Assembly (NCBI RefSeq): GCF_021538615.1
Contig: NZ_JAJHIZ010000002.1
Coordinates: forward strand, 248,001-312,000
Direction of reading: 5' to 3'
Origin: Niabella agricola
GTDB lineage: Bacteria; Bacteroidota; Bacteroidia; Chitinophagales; Chitinophagaceae
Length of the DNA: 64,000 nucleotides
Under the pieces are notes generated by a model. It was not told where the DNA came from. It saw only the letters and a program-made list of their open reading frames with translations, and made no database searches. Shown one piece after another: positions 1 to 7,937 of the stretch (the stretch's first letter is position 1; each line of letters starts with the position of its first letter). Both the position numbers and the translations under genes were made by a program.

Positions 1-118
1 CATTAATGATCTTGATGGAGTGACGAACGGTTTCTTCATCGGCCGGCTCCACCTTGATACGGAAATGCCGGTCGGCAATCATAATATTGGCAGGGATCAG
101 ATTTTCTTCCTGTGACAT
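1..118 (-). CDS. zapA: Cell division protein ZapA (N-terminal part, cut by window edge)
   Basis: About 39 residues are visible, starting MSQEENLIPANIMIADRHF and continuing to the left edge. The segment 'IADRHFRIKVEPADEETVR' has the typical start of ZapA: a beta strand, then a short helix beginning with a charged run. ZapA is a small cytoplasmic protein that cross-links FtsZ filaments at the division site. It lies 15 bp after the coiled-coil gene and downstream of pheT on the same strand. A pheT-zapA neighbourhood is also known in Firmicutes, which supports the call. The rest lies outside the window, so length and C-terminal coiled coil cannot be checked. Confidence 0.8.
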   Translation of the reverse strand, partial: MSQEENLIPANIMIADRHFRIKVEPADEETVRHSIKIIN

Positions 119-133
119 GATTTTACATTTAGG

Positions 134-424
134 TTAAACGCTCAGCAACGCAATACACCGGTCGATTTCGCGGAGATAGCCATTGATCCTTTTTTCGAAC
201 GCTTTTCGTTCTTCGGGGCTCATAGGGGTATTTCCGTAACGCGCAATATCCAGCTGCTGCTGTGCCGTTTCCATATTGGCAACTGCCATGGCGGCTGCAG
301 CCCGGGTTTCTTCCAGTTCCTGCTTCAGCGCGCTGTTCTCTTTTTCGATAGCGGCGTTTTTCCTGCTCAGCTGGATCAGCTTCTCCTGTATCTGTTTTAT
401 TTTTTCTTCGATTGCCTGACTCAT
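134..424 (-). CDS. Small coiled-coil protein between pheT and zapA
   Basis: This gene encodes 96 residues. Residues 1-60 are almost pure heptad coiled coil, rich in Glu, Lys, Gln and Ala, with no signal peptide or membrane segment. A shorter helix follows from about 68 to the end. No family can be named. It lies 53 bp after pheT and 15 bp before zapA on the same strand, so the three are probably co-transcribed. A short coiled-coil protein beside zapA recalls ZapB, the ZapA partner of E. coli, in size and architecture only; this is inference. An overlapping frame of similar length (129-440) was discarded because its composition is unlike a protein and it lacks the coiled-coil pattern. Confidence 0.8.
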   Translation of the reverse strand: MSQAIEEKIKQIQEKLIQLSRKNAAIEKENSALKQELEETRAAAAMAVANMETAQQQLDIARYGNTPMSPEERKAFEKRINGYLREIDRCIALLSV

Positions 425-477
425 CTGTAAACAATTTCATATTTAATGCCCGCCTGACCTCAACGGGCAGACTATGA

Positions 478-2919
478 TTATTTCCGGATCTCTACCTGCA
501 AATCTCTTTCCAAACTTTGCATAATCTTTTTCATCCAGCCATCAATTTCTGTATCCGTTAATGTTTTTTCCTCATCGAGGAAGGTAAAACTAACTGCAAG
601 CGACTTTTTACCGGCGCCCAGTTTATCACTAACAAAAACGTCGAAAAGCTGCACAGATTGCAATTTCTTGAGATTTAATTTTCGGATGGTGGTTTCAACT
701 AACCCGTAGGGTAATTCCTGCGGAGCAATCATGGCGATATCCCGCTGTACCGCCGGAAAGCGGGGAATGGATGTAAACTGGGTTTTATGTTTCAGCGCCG
801 CTTTTAAAATAGCCGTCCAGCTCAGGTCGGCATAAAATACAGGTTGCTTGATATCGAACCGCGCCAGCAGGTTTTTATGAACCGCACCCAGCTTACCTAA
901 GCTTACGGTACCCGATTTTACTTCCAGTCCGTATTGAAAATTGCTCTCCTGTACTTCCTCATACTGAAAACCGGTAAGCCCGCATAATGCCAGCGCTTTT
1001 TCAACAGTACCCTTTAACGCAAAGAAATCGTACTTGATAGCGGGTTGTTTCCAGCCGGCATTCTGCTGGTTGCCGGTTAGATAAATGCATAAGTGATCGG
1101 GTTCTTCAAATTTTCCTTTCTTATTGATACTGTACGTTTTGCCGAATTCAAATAATCTCAAATTTTCGTTCTTCCGGTTCAGGTTCCGTACCAAAATTTC
1201 GAGCCCGGTTTCCAGCATATCCGGACGCATGATATTTAACTCGGTGCTGAGACTGTTTTTCATCCTTACAACCGTGCTCAATTCCTGTTCCGAATAATAC
1301 GCCTTATTAGTGATGGAATTGGTCAGGATCTCATGATGTCCTGAACCTACTAAAAAAGATACGATCTTTTCTTTTACTGATTCACTCTCAACCGTTTCGT
1401 CTATTGAAGGGGTTATTTTTATGGAGGTAGGAATTTCTACATTATCTAATCCGTCAATCCGCAGGATCTCTTCCACCACATCGGCTGGCAGTTCGATATC
1501 CGGTTTATGATAAGGAACAGAAATCAGCAGGGAGTCAATCGTGTCTTTCTCTACTTCAAAACCCAACGACTGAAGGATCGACTTTACGGCATCCGGATGA
1601 TAGTTTTTGCCACTGAGCTTTTTAAGATAATGGTATTTGAGTGCGATCTCTTTCCGGGACTGTGGTTCCGGGTAGATATCATAAATATCCGAGCTAAGGG
1701 TTCCTCCGCAGATTTCCAGGATCAGCGCAGCGGCACGTTTCAGCACATTTACTGTGGCTGAAATATCCGTTCCTTTTTCAAAACGGGTGGCCGCGTCGGT
1801 TCTTAATCCATGCCGGAAAGAAGTTTTGCGGATGGTAACCGGGTCGAAGCAGGCGCTTTCCAGGAAGATACGGGTGGTTTGGTCGGTTACCCCGCTTTCC
1901 AGCCCGCCAAATACACCGCCGATACACATACCGCCTTCGGCGTCGCAGATCATCAGGTCTTCGGCGCTCAGTTTACGCTCTTTTTCATCCAGTGTGGTAA
2001 AAAGCGTGCCTTCCGGAAGGTTTTTGACAATCACCTGGTTGCCGCGGATCTTATCTGCATCAAAAGCATGCAAAGGCTGACCCGTTTCATGTTGAATGAA
2101 ATTGGTGATATCTACGATATTGTTTATGGGCCTCAGTCCAATAGCCTTCAGAAAGTGCTGCAGCCATTTAGGTGATTCGCCCACTTTAATACGGTCGATA
2201 CAGATACCGCTGTACCGGGGACAGGCAGTTTTGTTTTCTACGGTTACCTTCAGGGGAGCCTTACCCTTGGGCGCTTTAAAACTATTGGTTTCCGGGAGCT
2301 TTGGCCGCACCGCTTTTTTATCGTGATGGGAAAGATAGGCGCAAACATCTCTTGCTACCCCCCAATGGCTCATGGCATCCATGCGGTTTGGGGTAAGCCC
2401 GATTTCAAAAATGGTATCGGAATAGCTTTGAAAATACTCGGAAGCGGGTGTGCCGGGTGTTACATCCGCCGGCAACACCATAATGCCGTCATGGGAGGTT
2501 TCCAGGCCGATTTCGTCCTCAGCGCAGATCATTCCCTGGCTTTCTTCGCCACGGATCTTGGCCAGTTTCATGGTAACAGGAGCTCCGTTCAGCGGGTAAA
2601 TGGTTGTGCCCACTGGCGCTACAACTACTTTTTGACCGGCGGCCACATTGGGAGCGCCGCATACGATGTGCAGCGGAGCATTTTCGCCAATGGATACTTT
2701 TGTCAGTTTTAATTTGTCGGCATTCGGGTGTGGCTGGGTTTCCAGCACTTCGCCTACTACCAGGCCTTTTAAACCGCCCTTCAGCTCTTCGTACTCATGA
2801 ATGGCTTCCACTTCCAGTCCGATGGAAGTTAAAATCTGGCTGAGCCGTTCCACACTTACCGGTTGTCCTGCCTGGTTTACAGGAAGGTATTCATTCAGCC
2901 ATTTGTAGGATATGATCAT
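478..2919 (-). CDS. pheT: Phenylalanyl-tRNA synthetase beta subunit
   Basis: This 813-residue protein has the normal length for bacterial PheT. It forms the alpha2-beta2 enzyme that charges tRNA-Phe; the beta subunit carries tRNA-binding and editing domains. The N-terminus 'MIISYKWLNEYLP' is the family hallmark. The EMAP/tRNA-binding OB fold follows at about 45-155 ('PHPNADKLKLTKV'), then the B3/B4 editing region at about 215-395 ('GLRPINNIVDITNFI', 'GQPLHAFDADKI'), the B5 domain at about 410-480, and the C-terminal ferredoxin-fold anticodon-binding domain at about 720-813 ('FTSIPRFPAVQRDIAM'). pheS is not in the window. A weak -7 box (TATATTCG on the minus strand, 2949-2956) lies about 30 bp upstream of the start. 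Confidence 0.97.
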   Translation of the reverse strand: MIISYKWLNEYLPVNQAGQPVSVERLSQILTSIGLEVEAIHEYEELKGGLKGLVVGEVLETQPHPNADKLKLTKVSIGENAPLHIVCGAPNVAAGQKVVVAPVGTTIYPLNGAPVTMKLAKIRGEESQGMICAEDEIGLETSHDGIMVLPADVTPGTPASEYFQSYSDTIFEIGLTPNRMDAMSHWGVARDVCAYLSHHDKKAVRPKLPETNSFKAPKGKAPLKVTVENKTACPRYSGICIDRIKVGESPKWLQHFLKAIGLRPINNIVDITNFIQHETGQPLHAFDADKIRGNQVIVKNLPEGTLFTTLDEKERKLSAEDLMICDAEGGMCIGGVFGGLESGVTDQTTRIFLESACFDPVTIRKTSFRHGLRTDAATRFEKGTDISATVNVLKRAAALILEICGGTLSSDIYDIYPEPQSRKEIALKYHYLKKLSGKNYHPDAVKSILQSLGFEVEKDTIDSLLISVPYHKPDIELPADVVEEILRIDGLDNVEIPTSIKITPSIDETVESESVKEKIVSFLVGSGHHEILTNSITNKAYYSEQELSTVVRMKNSLSTELNIMRPDMLETGLEILVRNLNRKNENLRLFEFGKTYSINKKGKFEEPDHLCIYLTGNQQNAGWKQPAIKYDFFALKGTVEKALALCGLTGFQYEEVQESNFQYGLEVKSGTVSLGKLGAVHKNLLARFDIKQPVFYADLSWTAILKAALKHKTQFTSIPRFPAVQRDIAMIAPQELPYGLVETTIRKLNLKKLQSVQLFDVFVSDKLGAGKKSLAVSFTFLDEEKTLTDTEIDGWMKKIMQSLERDLQVEIRK

Positions 2920-3048
2920 CTGCGTTTAAATATTAATAAAATGGACTGCGAATATACAATTTAGCCTTCAGCTATAGACATAAGCAGGGATAAATAAGCG
3001 CCGGAAAGTTGAAGCAGAATGGTAATTTCGCCGGTACAGAGCTGTTAT

Positions 3049-3573
3049 ATGATGATGAAAAATATCGTTATCCTGGTATGGCTGGCATTGAAAATAGCAC
3101 CCACCGCCGCCCAGGACGGAGGCGGCTGGAAGCTGTCCCTGGATGCTCTGGTGCCCGATTTTGGTTTCGCTCTTAAAAAGGGGGGCGACTCTGTAAAAAT
3201 CAGCGATTACAAAGGGAAATTGGTGCTGATTAACTTTTTTGCAACTTGGTGCGGGCCCTGCCGGGCCGAGCTGCCCAGGGTGCAGCAGGAGATCTGGGGC
3301 CAGTACAAAAACAATCCCCGGTTTGCGCTATTTGTTTTCGGACGCGAGGAAGACTGGGATAAGCTGAATGCTTTTGTAAAGCAAACGAAGTTTGGGTTTC
3401 CGGTGCTGGCGGACCCCGACCGGCGGATTTTTTCGCTTTTTGCGGATAGCTTTATTCCCCGCAATCTTGTTTTAGATGAAACCGGCAAAATTATTTACCA
3501 GTCGATTGGGTACGACAAAAAAGAGTTTAAAACGTTGTTGGATCTTTTAGAGAAGCGCCTTTCCAAATTATAG
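3049..3573 (+). CDS. TlpA/ResA-like secreted thioredoxin
   Basis: From the start at 3049 the protein has 174 residues, with an N-terminal hydrophobic signal segment ending near 'TAAQ' at about residue 22. The thioredoxin fold carries the active site 'ATWCGPCRAELP' (Cys68 and Cys71), a following helix, and the cis-Pro region 'FIPRNLVLDETG'. Such proteins reduce or rearrange disulphides in the periplasm, often during cytochrome maturation or envelope stress. An in-frame ATG at 3019 would add ten residues before the signal peptide. The downstream start is preferred because MMMKN begins a standard signal sequence. It is divergent from pheT and convergent with the serpin gene. Confidence 0.88.
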   Translation: MMMKNIVILVWLALKIAPTAAQDGGGWKLSLDALVPDFGFALKKGGDSVKISDYKGKLVLINFFATWCGPCRAELPRVQQEIWGQYKNNPRFALFVFGREEDWDKLNAFVKQTKFGFPVLADPDRRIFSLFADSFIPRNLVLDETGKIIYQSIGYDKKEFKTLLDLLEKRLSKL

Positions 3574-3580
3574 TATAAAG

Positions 3581-3613
3581 AAAAAAGCCCTGCAATCCAG
3601 AGGGATGCAGGGC
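3581..3613 (-). terminator. Intrinsic terminator of the serpin gene
   Basis: A perfect 8-bp stem GCCCTGCA/TGCAGGGC (3587-3594 with 3606-3613) and an 11-nt loop are followed, read on the minus strand, by six T residues at 3586-3581. It starts 19 bp after the serpin stop codon. On the plus strand there is no T run, so it mainly serves the minus-strand gene. Confidence 0.85.
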
Positions 3614-3631
3614 GCAAATCTGGTGTATTCT

Positions 3632-4864
3632 CTATGGTAATGCTACGGGTTGAGAAATAGCTCCCATAAACAGTATACTTTTTGAAGTATGTTCACTGAT
3701 GATGATTCCAAAAGGTCGGTTGCAGATAAACCGGGAGGGAGGGCCCGCCGAAGTAACGTTAATGCCAACGGTGGTTACAGCAGCGGCCTCTGTACCCTCT
3801 TCGTCCAGGGCTGCAAAAGTGTTTTGCTTTACAAGGTTGATCTGAACAGCAGCCTTACTTAGTGCATCAAAGCTGGCCCCGGAGCCAAAGGCCTTTTTGA
3901 TGCCCATGGCTTCCAGGGTTTGGTTGAGTGTAAACTCCTGTTTCAGCTTAAAGCTGGGTATCCCAATCTCCAGCTTTGTAGTGTAAAAAGAATGCTGTAA
4001 GGCATCCCATTTTTGTGCGTCCATCTGGTTAAAAAGGTCAGCAACGGCATTTGTTTTGGGCAGAAGAACGGTAAGGGTAAACTGTCCGTTGCCGTATGGT
4101 TTTTGAATGGCATCAAAATCGGTGGCAGCAGCATATCTAATGGTGTCTGTACGGTGCATCATATTCACCTGCATCGTAGATCCGTCTGCTTTTGTAAATG
4201 TTTCGGGCCGGGTTTGGCTTTTGTCAAATTTAACCCGCCAGTCTCCTTTAAAGTACAGGGCGTTCATCAATAACAGCACCAGGTCCGGATCCAGTTGATC
4301 CAGTACTTTGGTGATCTTGCCGTTGGTATGGTCGCTGGCCCATTTGTTGATAACTGGCAGATCCGACGGTTGAAACGATAAACCGGCGGCTCCCGCTTTA
4401 TAATAATCGTTCAGGGTTTTTAAAAAAGATGCTTCAACCGGAAAGCTGTTCTTGTAAAATACCACATTGGCAAGGCCGAGGGTTACCGCCGGATCGGCTT
4501 TAGGCAGCTCTTCCAGAAGGGTAAAACAGGCGGCGTTCAGGGAGTCGGCCGACAGGTCTTTTGCCTGCAGCGCGTCAAGGATCTCGTCACGGGTTTCGCC
4601 CGTTGCCCCATTGGCTACCATACTCATGGCCATATGTAAGCTCAGGGGTGAAATGAAAATATTGCTGCCAGACGGTTGCTTTTTTTGAAGCTCCTTAAAA
4701 AAAGAGAATGAAAATGCCGACATTGATGCGCTTACCGGGGCTGAAATGGCAATAGGCGTTTGTTTTGAAGACTTGGGATCCGGTTTGCCGGAAATGGCTT
4801 TTGAGCAGCTGCCAAGTATGAGTGCTGTCCAACCGCCCAGGAAAAACAATCGCCATTGCTTCAT
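3632..4864 (-). CDS. Lipoprotein serpin (serine protease inhibitor)
   Basis: This 410-residue protein begins with a lipoprotein signal peptide and lipobox 'LGSC' (Cys20), followed by a complete serpin fold. Recognisable parts are 'NIFISPLSLHMAMSMVANGA' near residue 70, 'LMNALYFKGDW' near 190, and the hinge 'EEGTEAAAVTTVGI' near 350 leading into 'NRPFGIIISEHTSKSILFMG'. The small-residue hinge (GTEAAAVT) is typical of inhibitory serpins, which trap proteases by inserting this loop. If loop length is canonical, P1 falls near Thr-Ser in 'NVTSAG', but this is uncertain. A known relative is miropin, the serpin of Tannerella forsythia, also in Bacteroidota. It probably protects the cell surface from proteases. 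A hairpin terminator follows. Confidence 0.93.
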   Translation of the reverse strand: MKQWRLFFLGGWTALILGSCSKAISGKPDPKSSKQTPIAISAPVSASMSAFSFSFFKELQKKQPSGSNIFISPLSLHMAMSMVANGATGETRDEILDALQAKDLSADSLNAACFTLLEELPKADPAVTLGLANVVFYKNSFPVEASFLKTLNDYYKAGAAGLSFQPSDLPVINKWASDHTNGKITKVLDQLDPDLVLLLMNALYFKGDWRVKFDKSQTRPETFTKADGSTMQVNMMHRTDTIRYAAATDFDAIQKPYGNGQFTLTVLLPKTNAVADLFNQMDAQKWDALQHSFYTTKLEIGIPSFKLKQEFTLNQTLEAMGIKKAFGSGASFDALSKAAVQINLVKQNTFAALDEEGTEAAAVTTVGINVTSAGPPSRFICNRPFGIIISEHTSKSILFMGAISQPVALP

Positions 4865-4934
4865 GGTTTGTCTGGTTTAATTAGTTACACCAGGCAAAGA
4901 CGCGGGAAAAACCGATTTCGCAACAGCAGAACAG

Positions 4935-6056
4935 TTAATTCCAGGTTTTTTTTTCTTTTCTTACAAGGGCGGGGGCAAAAAGCAGGTAGTAACATACCGT
5001 CCACAGGTCCATCAGCAGTACCCATTTCTGCAGATCGGCCTCATTTAGCTTTTTTAGCGAGCGGCCAAAAATCAGCTGCTGAATCACTGATTTTCCAGCC
5101 AGGATGCCCAATCCAACCCTCCAGTCGTACCAGATGCTGCAGGCAATAACCAAAAAGTAGAATAAAAAATGAGACAAGCTGTATAATCCTAGCAGGATCT
5201 GATGCTTAGGTTTGTAATATTTAGAAGTGCTGAAATGCCTGTTTTTCTGGAACCGCCATTCTTTCCAGGTTTTTTTAGGACTGCTGAGGGTATGTGCTTC
5301 GGCGTCAATAACGATGGTGGTGTTTTTTCCGGTAGCCACTTTATTAATAAAAAGATCATCATCACCCCCCGGGAGATGATTGAGGTCGGAAAATCCTTTG
5401 TTTTTCAGGAAAAGATTTTTTTTATAACTCAGGTTCCGGCCCACCCCCATATACGGATGCCCGGCCAGGGCATAGGATAAATATTGCAGGGCACTGTGAA
5501 AGGTTTCATAGCGGATCACTTTGTTTAAAAAGCCGGGGTGTTTGTGATATGCGCCATAACCCAGCACGATTTCAACGCCGTCTTCATAGGGTTCCTGCAT
5601 TTTTTGCAGCCAGAACTCCGTGGCCGGTACACAATCGGCATCCGTTAATAGAAGAATTTCGTGTGCAGCTTCCCGGATGCCCATAGAAAGCGGGTATTTT
5701 TTACCGGGTATATGCTGGGCTTTTTGCCGGAGGTTTAAAACCGTTAACCCGCCATATCGGGCATTCAGTTCCTGTAAAACATACTGGCTGTCGTCTACCG
5801 AATTGTCATTAACAATCAATATCTGGTGGCTGGTCGGATATTCCTGGAACAGCAGCCCTGGAATATTCCGGGCAAAATTGCGGGCCTCGTCTTTGCCGCA
5901 TACAATCACGCTTACGGGGTGCTGCTGCATGCTGGTCCTGATTTTAGGCTTAAAAAACGCCAGTCGTGCAAAAAAATAAAAATAATAAAACAGGAGAACA
6001 GCTGTACAAAGCAGGAGCGCAATAAATATAATATATCCAGGGGTTAGATCCGGCAT
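4935..6056 (-). CDS. Membrane-anchored family 2 glycosyltransferase
   Basis: This 373-residue protein has an N-terminal membrane helix (about 7-30), a GT-A catalytic domain and two or three C-terminal hydrophobic segments (about 295-365). Motifs seen are 'SVIVCGKDEARNF', 'LIVNDNSVDDS' (nucleotide-sugar binding), 'LLTDADCVPA' (DxD-type metal site), 'GGDDDLFI' and 'RFQKNRHFSTS' (like the QxxRW region). These support sugar transfer from a nucleotide sugar at the cytoplasmic membrane face. The acceptor cannot be told. It is a single gene, 70 bp from the serpin gene. A -7 box TATATTTG lies four bases before the start, so the mRNA may be leaderless. Confidence 0.9.
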   Translation of the reverse strand: MPDLTPGYIIFIALLLCTAVLLFYYFYFFARLAFFKPKIRTSMQQHPVSVIVCGKDEARNFARNIPGLLFQEYPTSHQILIVNDNSVDDSQYVLQELNARYGGLTVLNLRQKAQHIPGKKYPLSMGIREAAHEILLLTDADCVPATEFWLQKMQEPYEDGVEIVLGYGAYHKHPGFLNKVIRYETFHSALQYLSYALAGHPYMGVGRNLSYKKNLFLKNKGFSDLNHLPGGDDDLFINKVATGKNTTIVIDAEAHTLSSPKKTWKEWRFQKNRHFSTSKYYKPKHQILLGLYSLSHFLFYFLVIACSIWYDWRVGLGILAGKSVIQQLIFGRSLKKLNEADLQKWVLLMDLWTVCYYLLFAPALVRKEKKTWN

Positions 6057-6060
6057 GCCG

Positions 6061-6068
6061 CAAATATA
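6061..6068 (-). promoter_or_regulatory. Bacteroidota -7 box for the glycosyltransferase
   Basis: Read on the minus strand the box is TATATTTG, a full match to TAnnTTTG. It ends only four bases upstream of the ATG at 6056, which would place transcription start at or just inside the start codon. No clear -33 TTTG is seen. Confidence 0.5.
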
Positions 6069-6111
6069 GGGTGCTAAATTTTAATTAGCGCATTGAGGAG
6101 GAGAATAAGAA

Positions 6112-6181
6112 TACAGATTTCAGACTTCAGGACACGACACTGGATTCCGGAATCTCAAATCTCAAATCTGATTTCTAAATT
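6112..6181. repeat. Degenerate CAAATCT-type intergenic repeat
   Basis: This stretch contains 'AATCTCAAATCTCAAATCTG' and related words such as CAGATTT and CAGACTTC. It is one copy of a low-complexity family found in at least nine intergenic regions of this window. No coding potential or stable hairpin was seen. Confidence 0.7.
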
Positions 6182-6195
6182 CTTCCTGTTCCGTT

Positions 6196-6203
6196 TAAAT
6201 TTG
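6196..6203 (+). promoter_or_regulatory. -7 box (TAAATTTG) upstream of the TPR gene
   Basis: TAAATTTG matches the Bacteroidota -7 consensus. It lies inside a 19-bp string, TTTAAATTTGCCGCCAATT, that recurs exactly just before tgt. The start codon at 6292 is about 90 bp further on. The -33 region is weak (TTTC). Confidence 0.45.
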
Positions 6204-6291
6204 CCGCCAATTCGGGTAATTTGATGCTGCATCAAAAATAAAAAGGACCTGAAGTCAATTTTTAGGTAGTCTGTATTTTTAAAATAAGCTT

Positions 6292-7875
6292 ATGAGAAAA
6301 ATCTCTTTTTTACTAACAGGTATCTTAATCGCATTGGTGGGGTTGGGACAAGCGGACACGATATCCAGTCCACTGATCAGGGATGGACTGGTGGGGATCT
6401 TTCGCAATGAGGGAGAGAAAAAATCGTTAACCAAACTTCATTTCAGTGATGAAGACTACCTCGATCTGTATTTGCAGACCGGAGATGCGGCGGATGTGAA
6501 TGCCGCCAAACAAAAAATTAATCATTATTTGAGCGGAGCTGGCCGTTACGGCCAGCCACTTAAAAGCAAAGACCTGAAAAAGCTGTATAAGAGCGTACAT
6601 GAAGCTTTTTTTCGGCGTTATGTAGATAATCCTTCTTTTGGACAGATTTTTTCAACCGGCGATTATAATTGTGCTACGGCTTCGGCGCTCTATGCATTGC
6701 TGCTGCAGCAGCTTTCCGTTTTGTATGATATACGCGAAACGCCCAGCCATATCTATATCGTAGCAGACCCGGCCGCAGCAAATATCGTATTTGAAACCAC
6801 GGCGCCCGGTATAAAAATTTATCAGGTAACCGATAAATTTAAGACCCAGTATCTAAATTATTTGATCAGCAATAAAATTGTTACAGCATCTGATGTGTCG
6901 GGAGGTAACAGGGACGCGGTATTTGAAAAACATTTTTACGGAGATGAAAAGATCGACCGGAAAAAACTGGCAGGCCTGTTATATTACAACATGGGTGTGG
7001 ATGCGTTAACAAAAGAAGATTACACAAAAGCCTATCAAAATTTCGAAAAAGCCTACCTGCTTTACCCATCCAAGAGAATCGCTTATCTGGCCTCGTTATC
7101 GCTGGGCAGCCTGATGGCGGAAAAAGAAAAAGAGGTCAGCGACGATGCATGGCCCTATGGTTTGCGCTATTTGGAGCTCAACAAAACAGACGACGCTAAG
7201 GAGTTGTTCCAGGGATATTGTGCCCGTCTGCTCAAACGGTATCTGTTTGAACAACCTGAGCCCGCGAAGGTGCATAGGTTCTATGGTAAAATGCTGCCCT
7301 ATGTAACGGACACATCCCTTAAACGGCTGCTGCAATACGATTATTATTATGAAACGGCGCACCATTTATATATAAAGAGTAATTATGATTCCAGTTTGGT
7401 ATACCTCGATGCAGCCTACCAACTGACGCCGCAGAACTTGCTTTTGCAGGAACTAATTGCGCAATCGCTGATCCAGAAAAGCATGCCCATGTCTGGCAAA
7501 GTTGCTGATACGGTAATTGTAAGCCGCATGGAACACTATTTTGAGCGCTATCCTTTTTTGAAATCGAGCCCTAAGGTTAGGGGGCTTTATATTATTGGGC
7601 TGGCCAGCGCTACTGCAGATCTGTTTCAAAAGAATCAAAAAGCCGCAGGAGACCAGATGCTGAAACGCTTTTTCGGGTTAATGGAAACGGATCTTCCGGC
7701 GGTTAAAGACCTGCAACCCTATTGGGCGGTATTGATCAGTGAAGCATATATCTATCATATCCGGCAGAAGCAATATAAGGAGGCCCGCCAGTTTTTGTTA
7801 AAGGTAAAGAAATATATTCCTGATAATGAGGAAGTTAATAAACGAATCGGCTATCTGGACGGAGGTATTTATTAA
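6292..7875 (+). CDS. Secreted transglutaminase-like protein with TPR-type helical repeats
   Basis: This 527-residue protein has a signal peptide (about 1-21). Residues 105-175 contain 'GDYNCATASALYALLL' (Cys127), 'RETPSHIYIVADP' (His153) and 'IVFETTAPG' (Glu168). The Cys-His-acid order and the 15-residue His-acid spacing match the transglutaminase-like cysteine hydrolase core, so I suggest that fold. From about 220 to the end the sequence is helical, with tetratricopeptide-like pairs such as 'ALTKEDYTKAYQNFEKAYLLYP' (written as seen at about 240). Substrate is unknown; peptidase or peptide cross-linking activity are both possible. It is a single gene, 62 bp before tgt, with its own -7 box. 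Confidence 0.75.
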   Translation: MRKISFLLTGILIALVGLGQADTISSPLIRDGLVGIFRNEGEKKSLTKLHFSDEDYLDLYLQTGDAADVNAAKQKINHYLSGAGRYGQPLKSKDLKKLYKSVHEAFFRRYVDNPSFGQIFSTGDYNCATASALYALLLQQLSVLYDIRETPSHIYIVADPAAANIVFETTAPGIKIYQVTDKFKTQYLNYLISNKIVTASDVSGGNRDAVFEKHFYGDEKIDRKKLAGLLYYNMGVDALTKEDYTKAYQNFEKAYLLYPSKRIAYLASLSLGSLMAEKEKEVSDDAWPYGLRYLELNKTDDAKELFQGYCARLLKRYLFEQPEPAKVHRFYGKMLPYVTDTSLKRLLQYDYYYETAHHLYIKSNYDSSLVYLDAAYQLTPQNLLLQELIAQSLIQKSMPMSGKVADTVIVSRMEHYFERYPFLKSSPKVRGLYIIGLASATADLFQKNQKAAGDQMLKRFFGLMETDLPAVKDLQPYWAVLISEAYIYHIRQKQYKEARQFLLKVKKYIPDNEEVNKRIGYLDGGIY

Positions 7876-7919
7876 CGGAGTGAAGCCATTATTTTTCAAG
7901 TAGTTACCGGGTATTTTTT

Positions 7920-7927
7920 TAAATTTG
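7920..7927 (+). promoter_or_regulatory. -7 box (TAAATTTG) for tgt
   Basis: TAAATTTG is a full match to TAnnTTTG, ten bases before the tgt start codon, so the predicted leader is only a few bases. The surrounding 19-bp string is identical to that at 6194-6212. A -33 TTTG is not evident. Confidence 0.55.
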
Positions 7928-7937
7928 CCGCCAATTT

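Noticed and set aside
129..440. Alternative frame over the coiled-coil gene next to zapA
   Set aside because: It is on the same strand but in another frame, with unlikely residue composition; the 134-424 frame has clear heptads.
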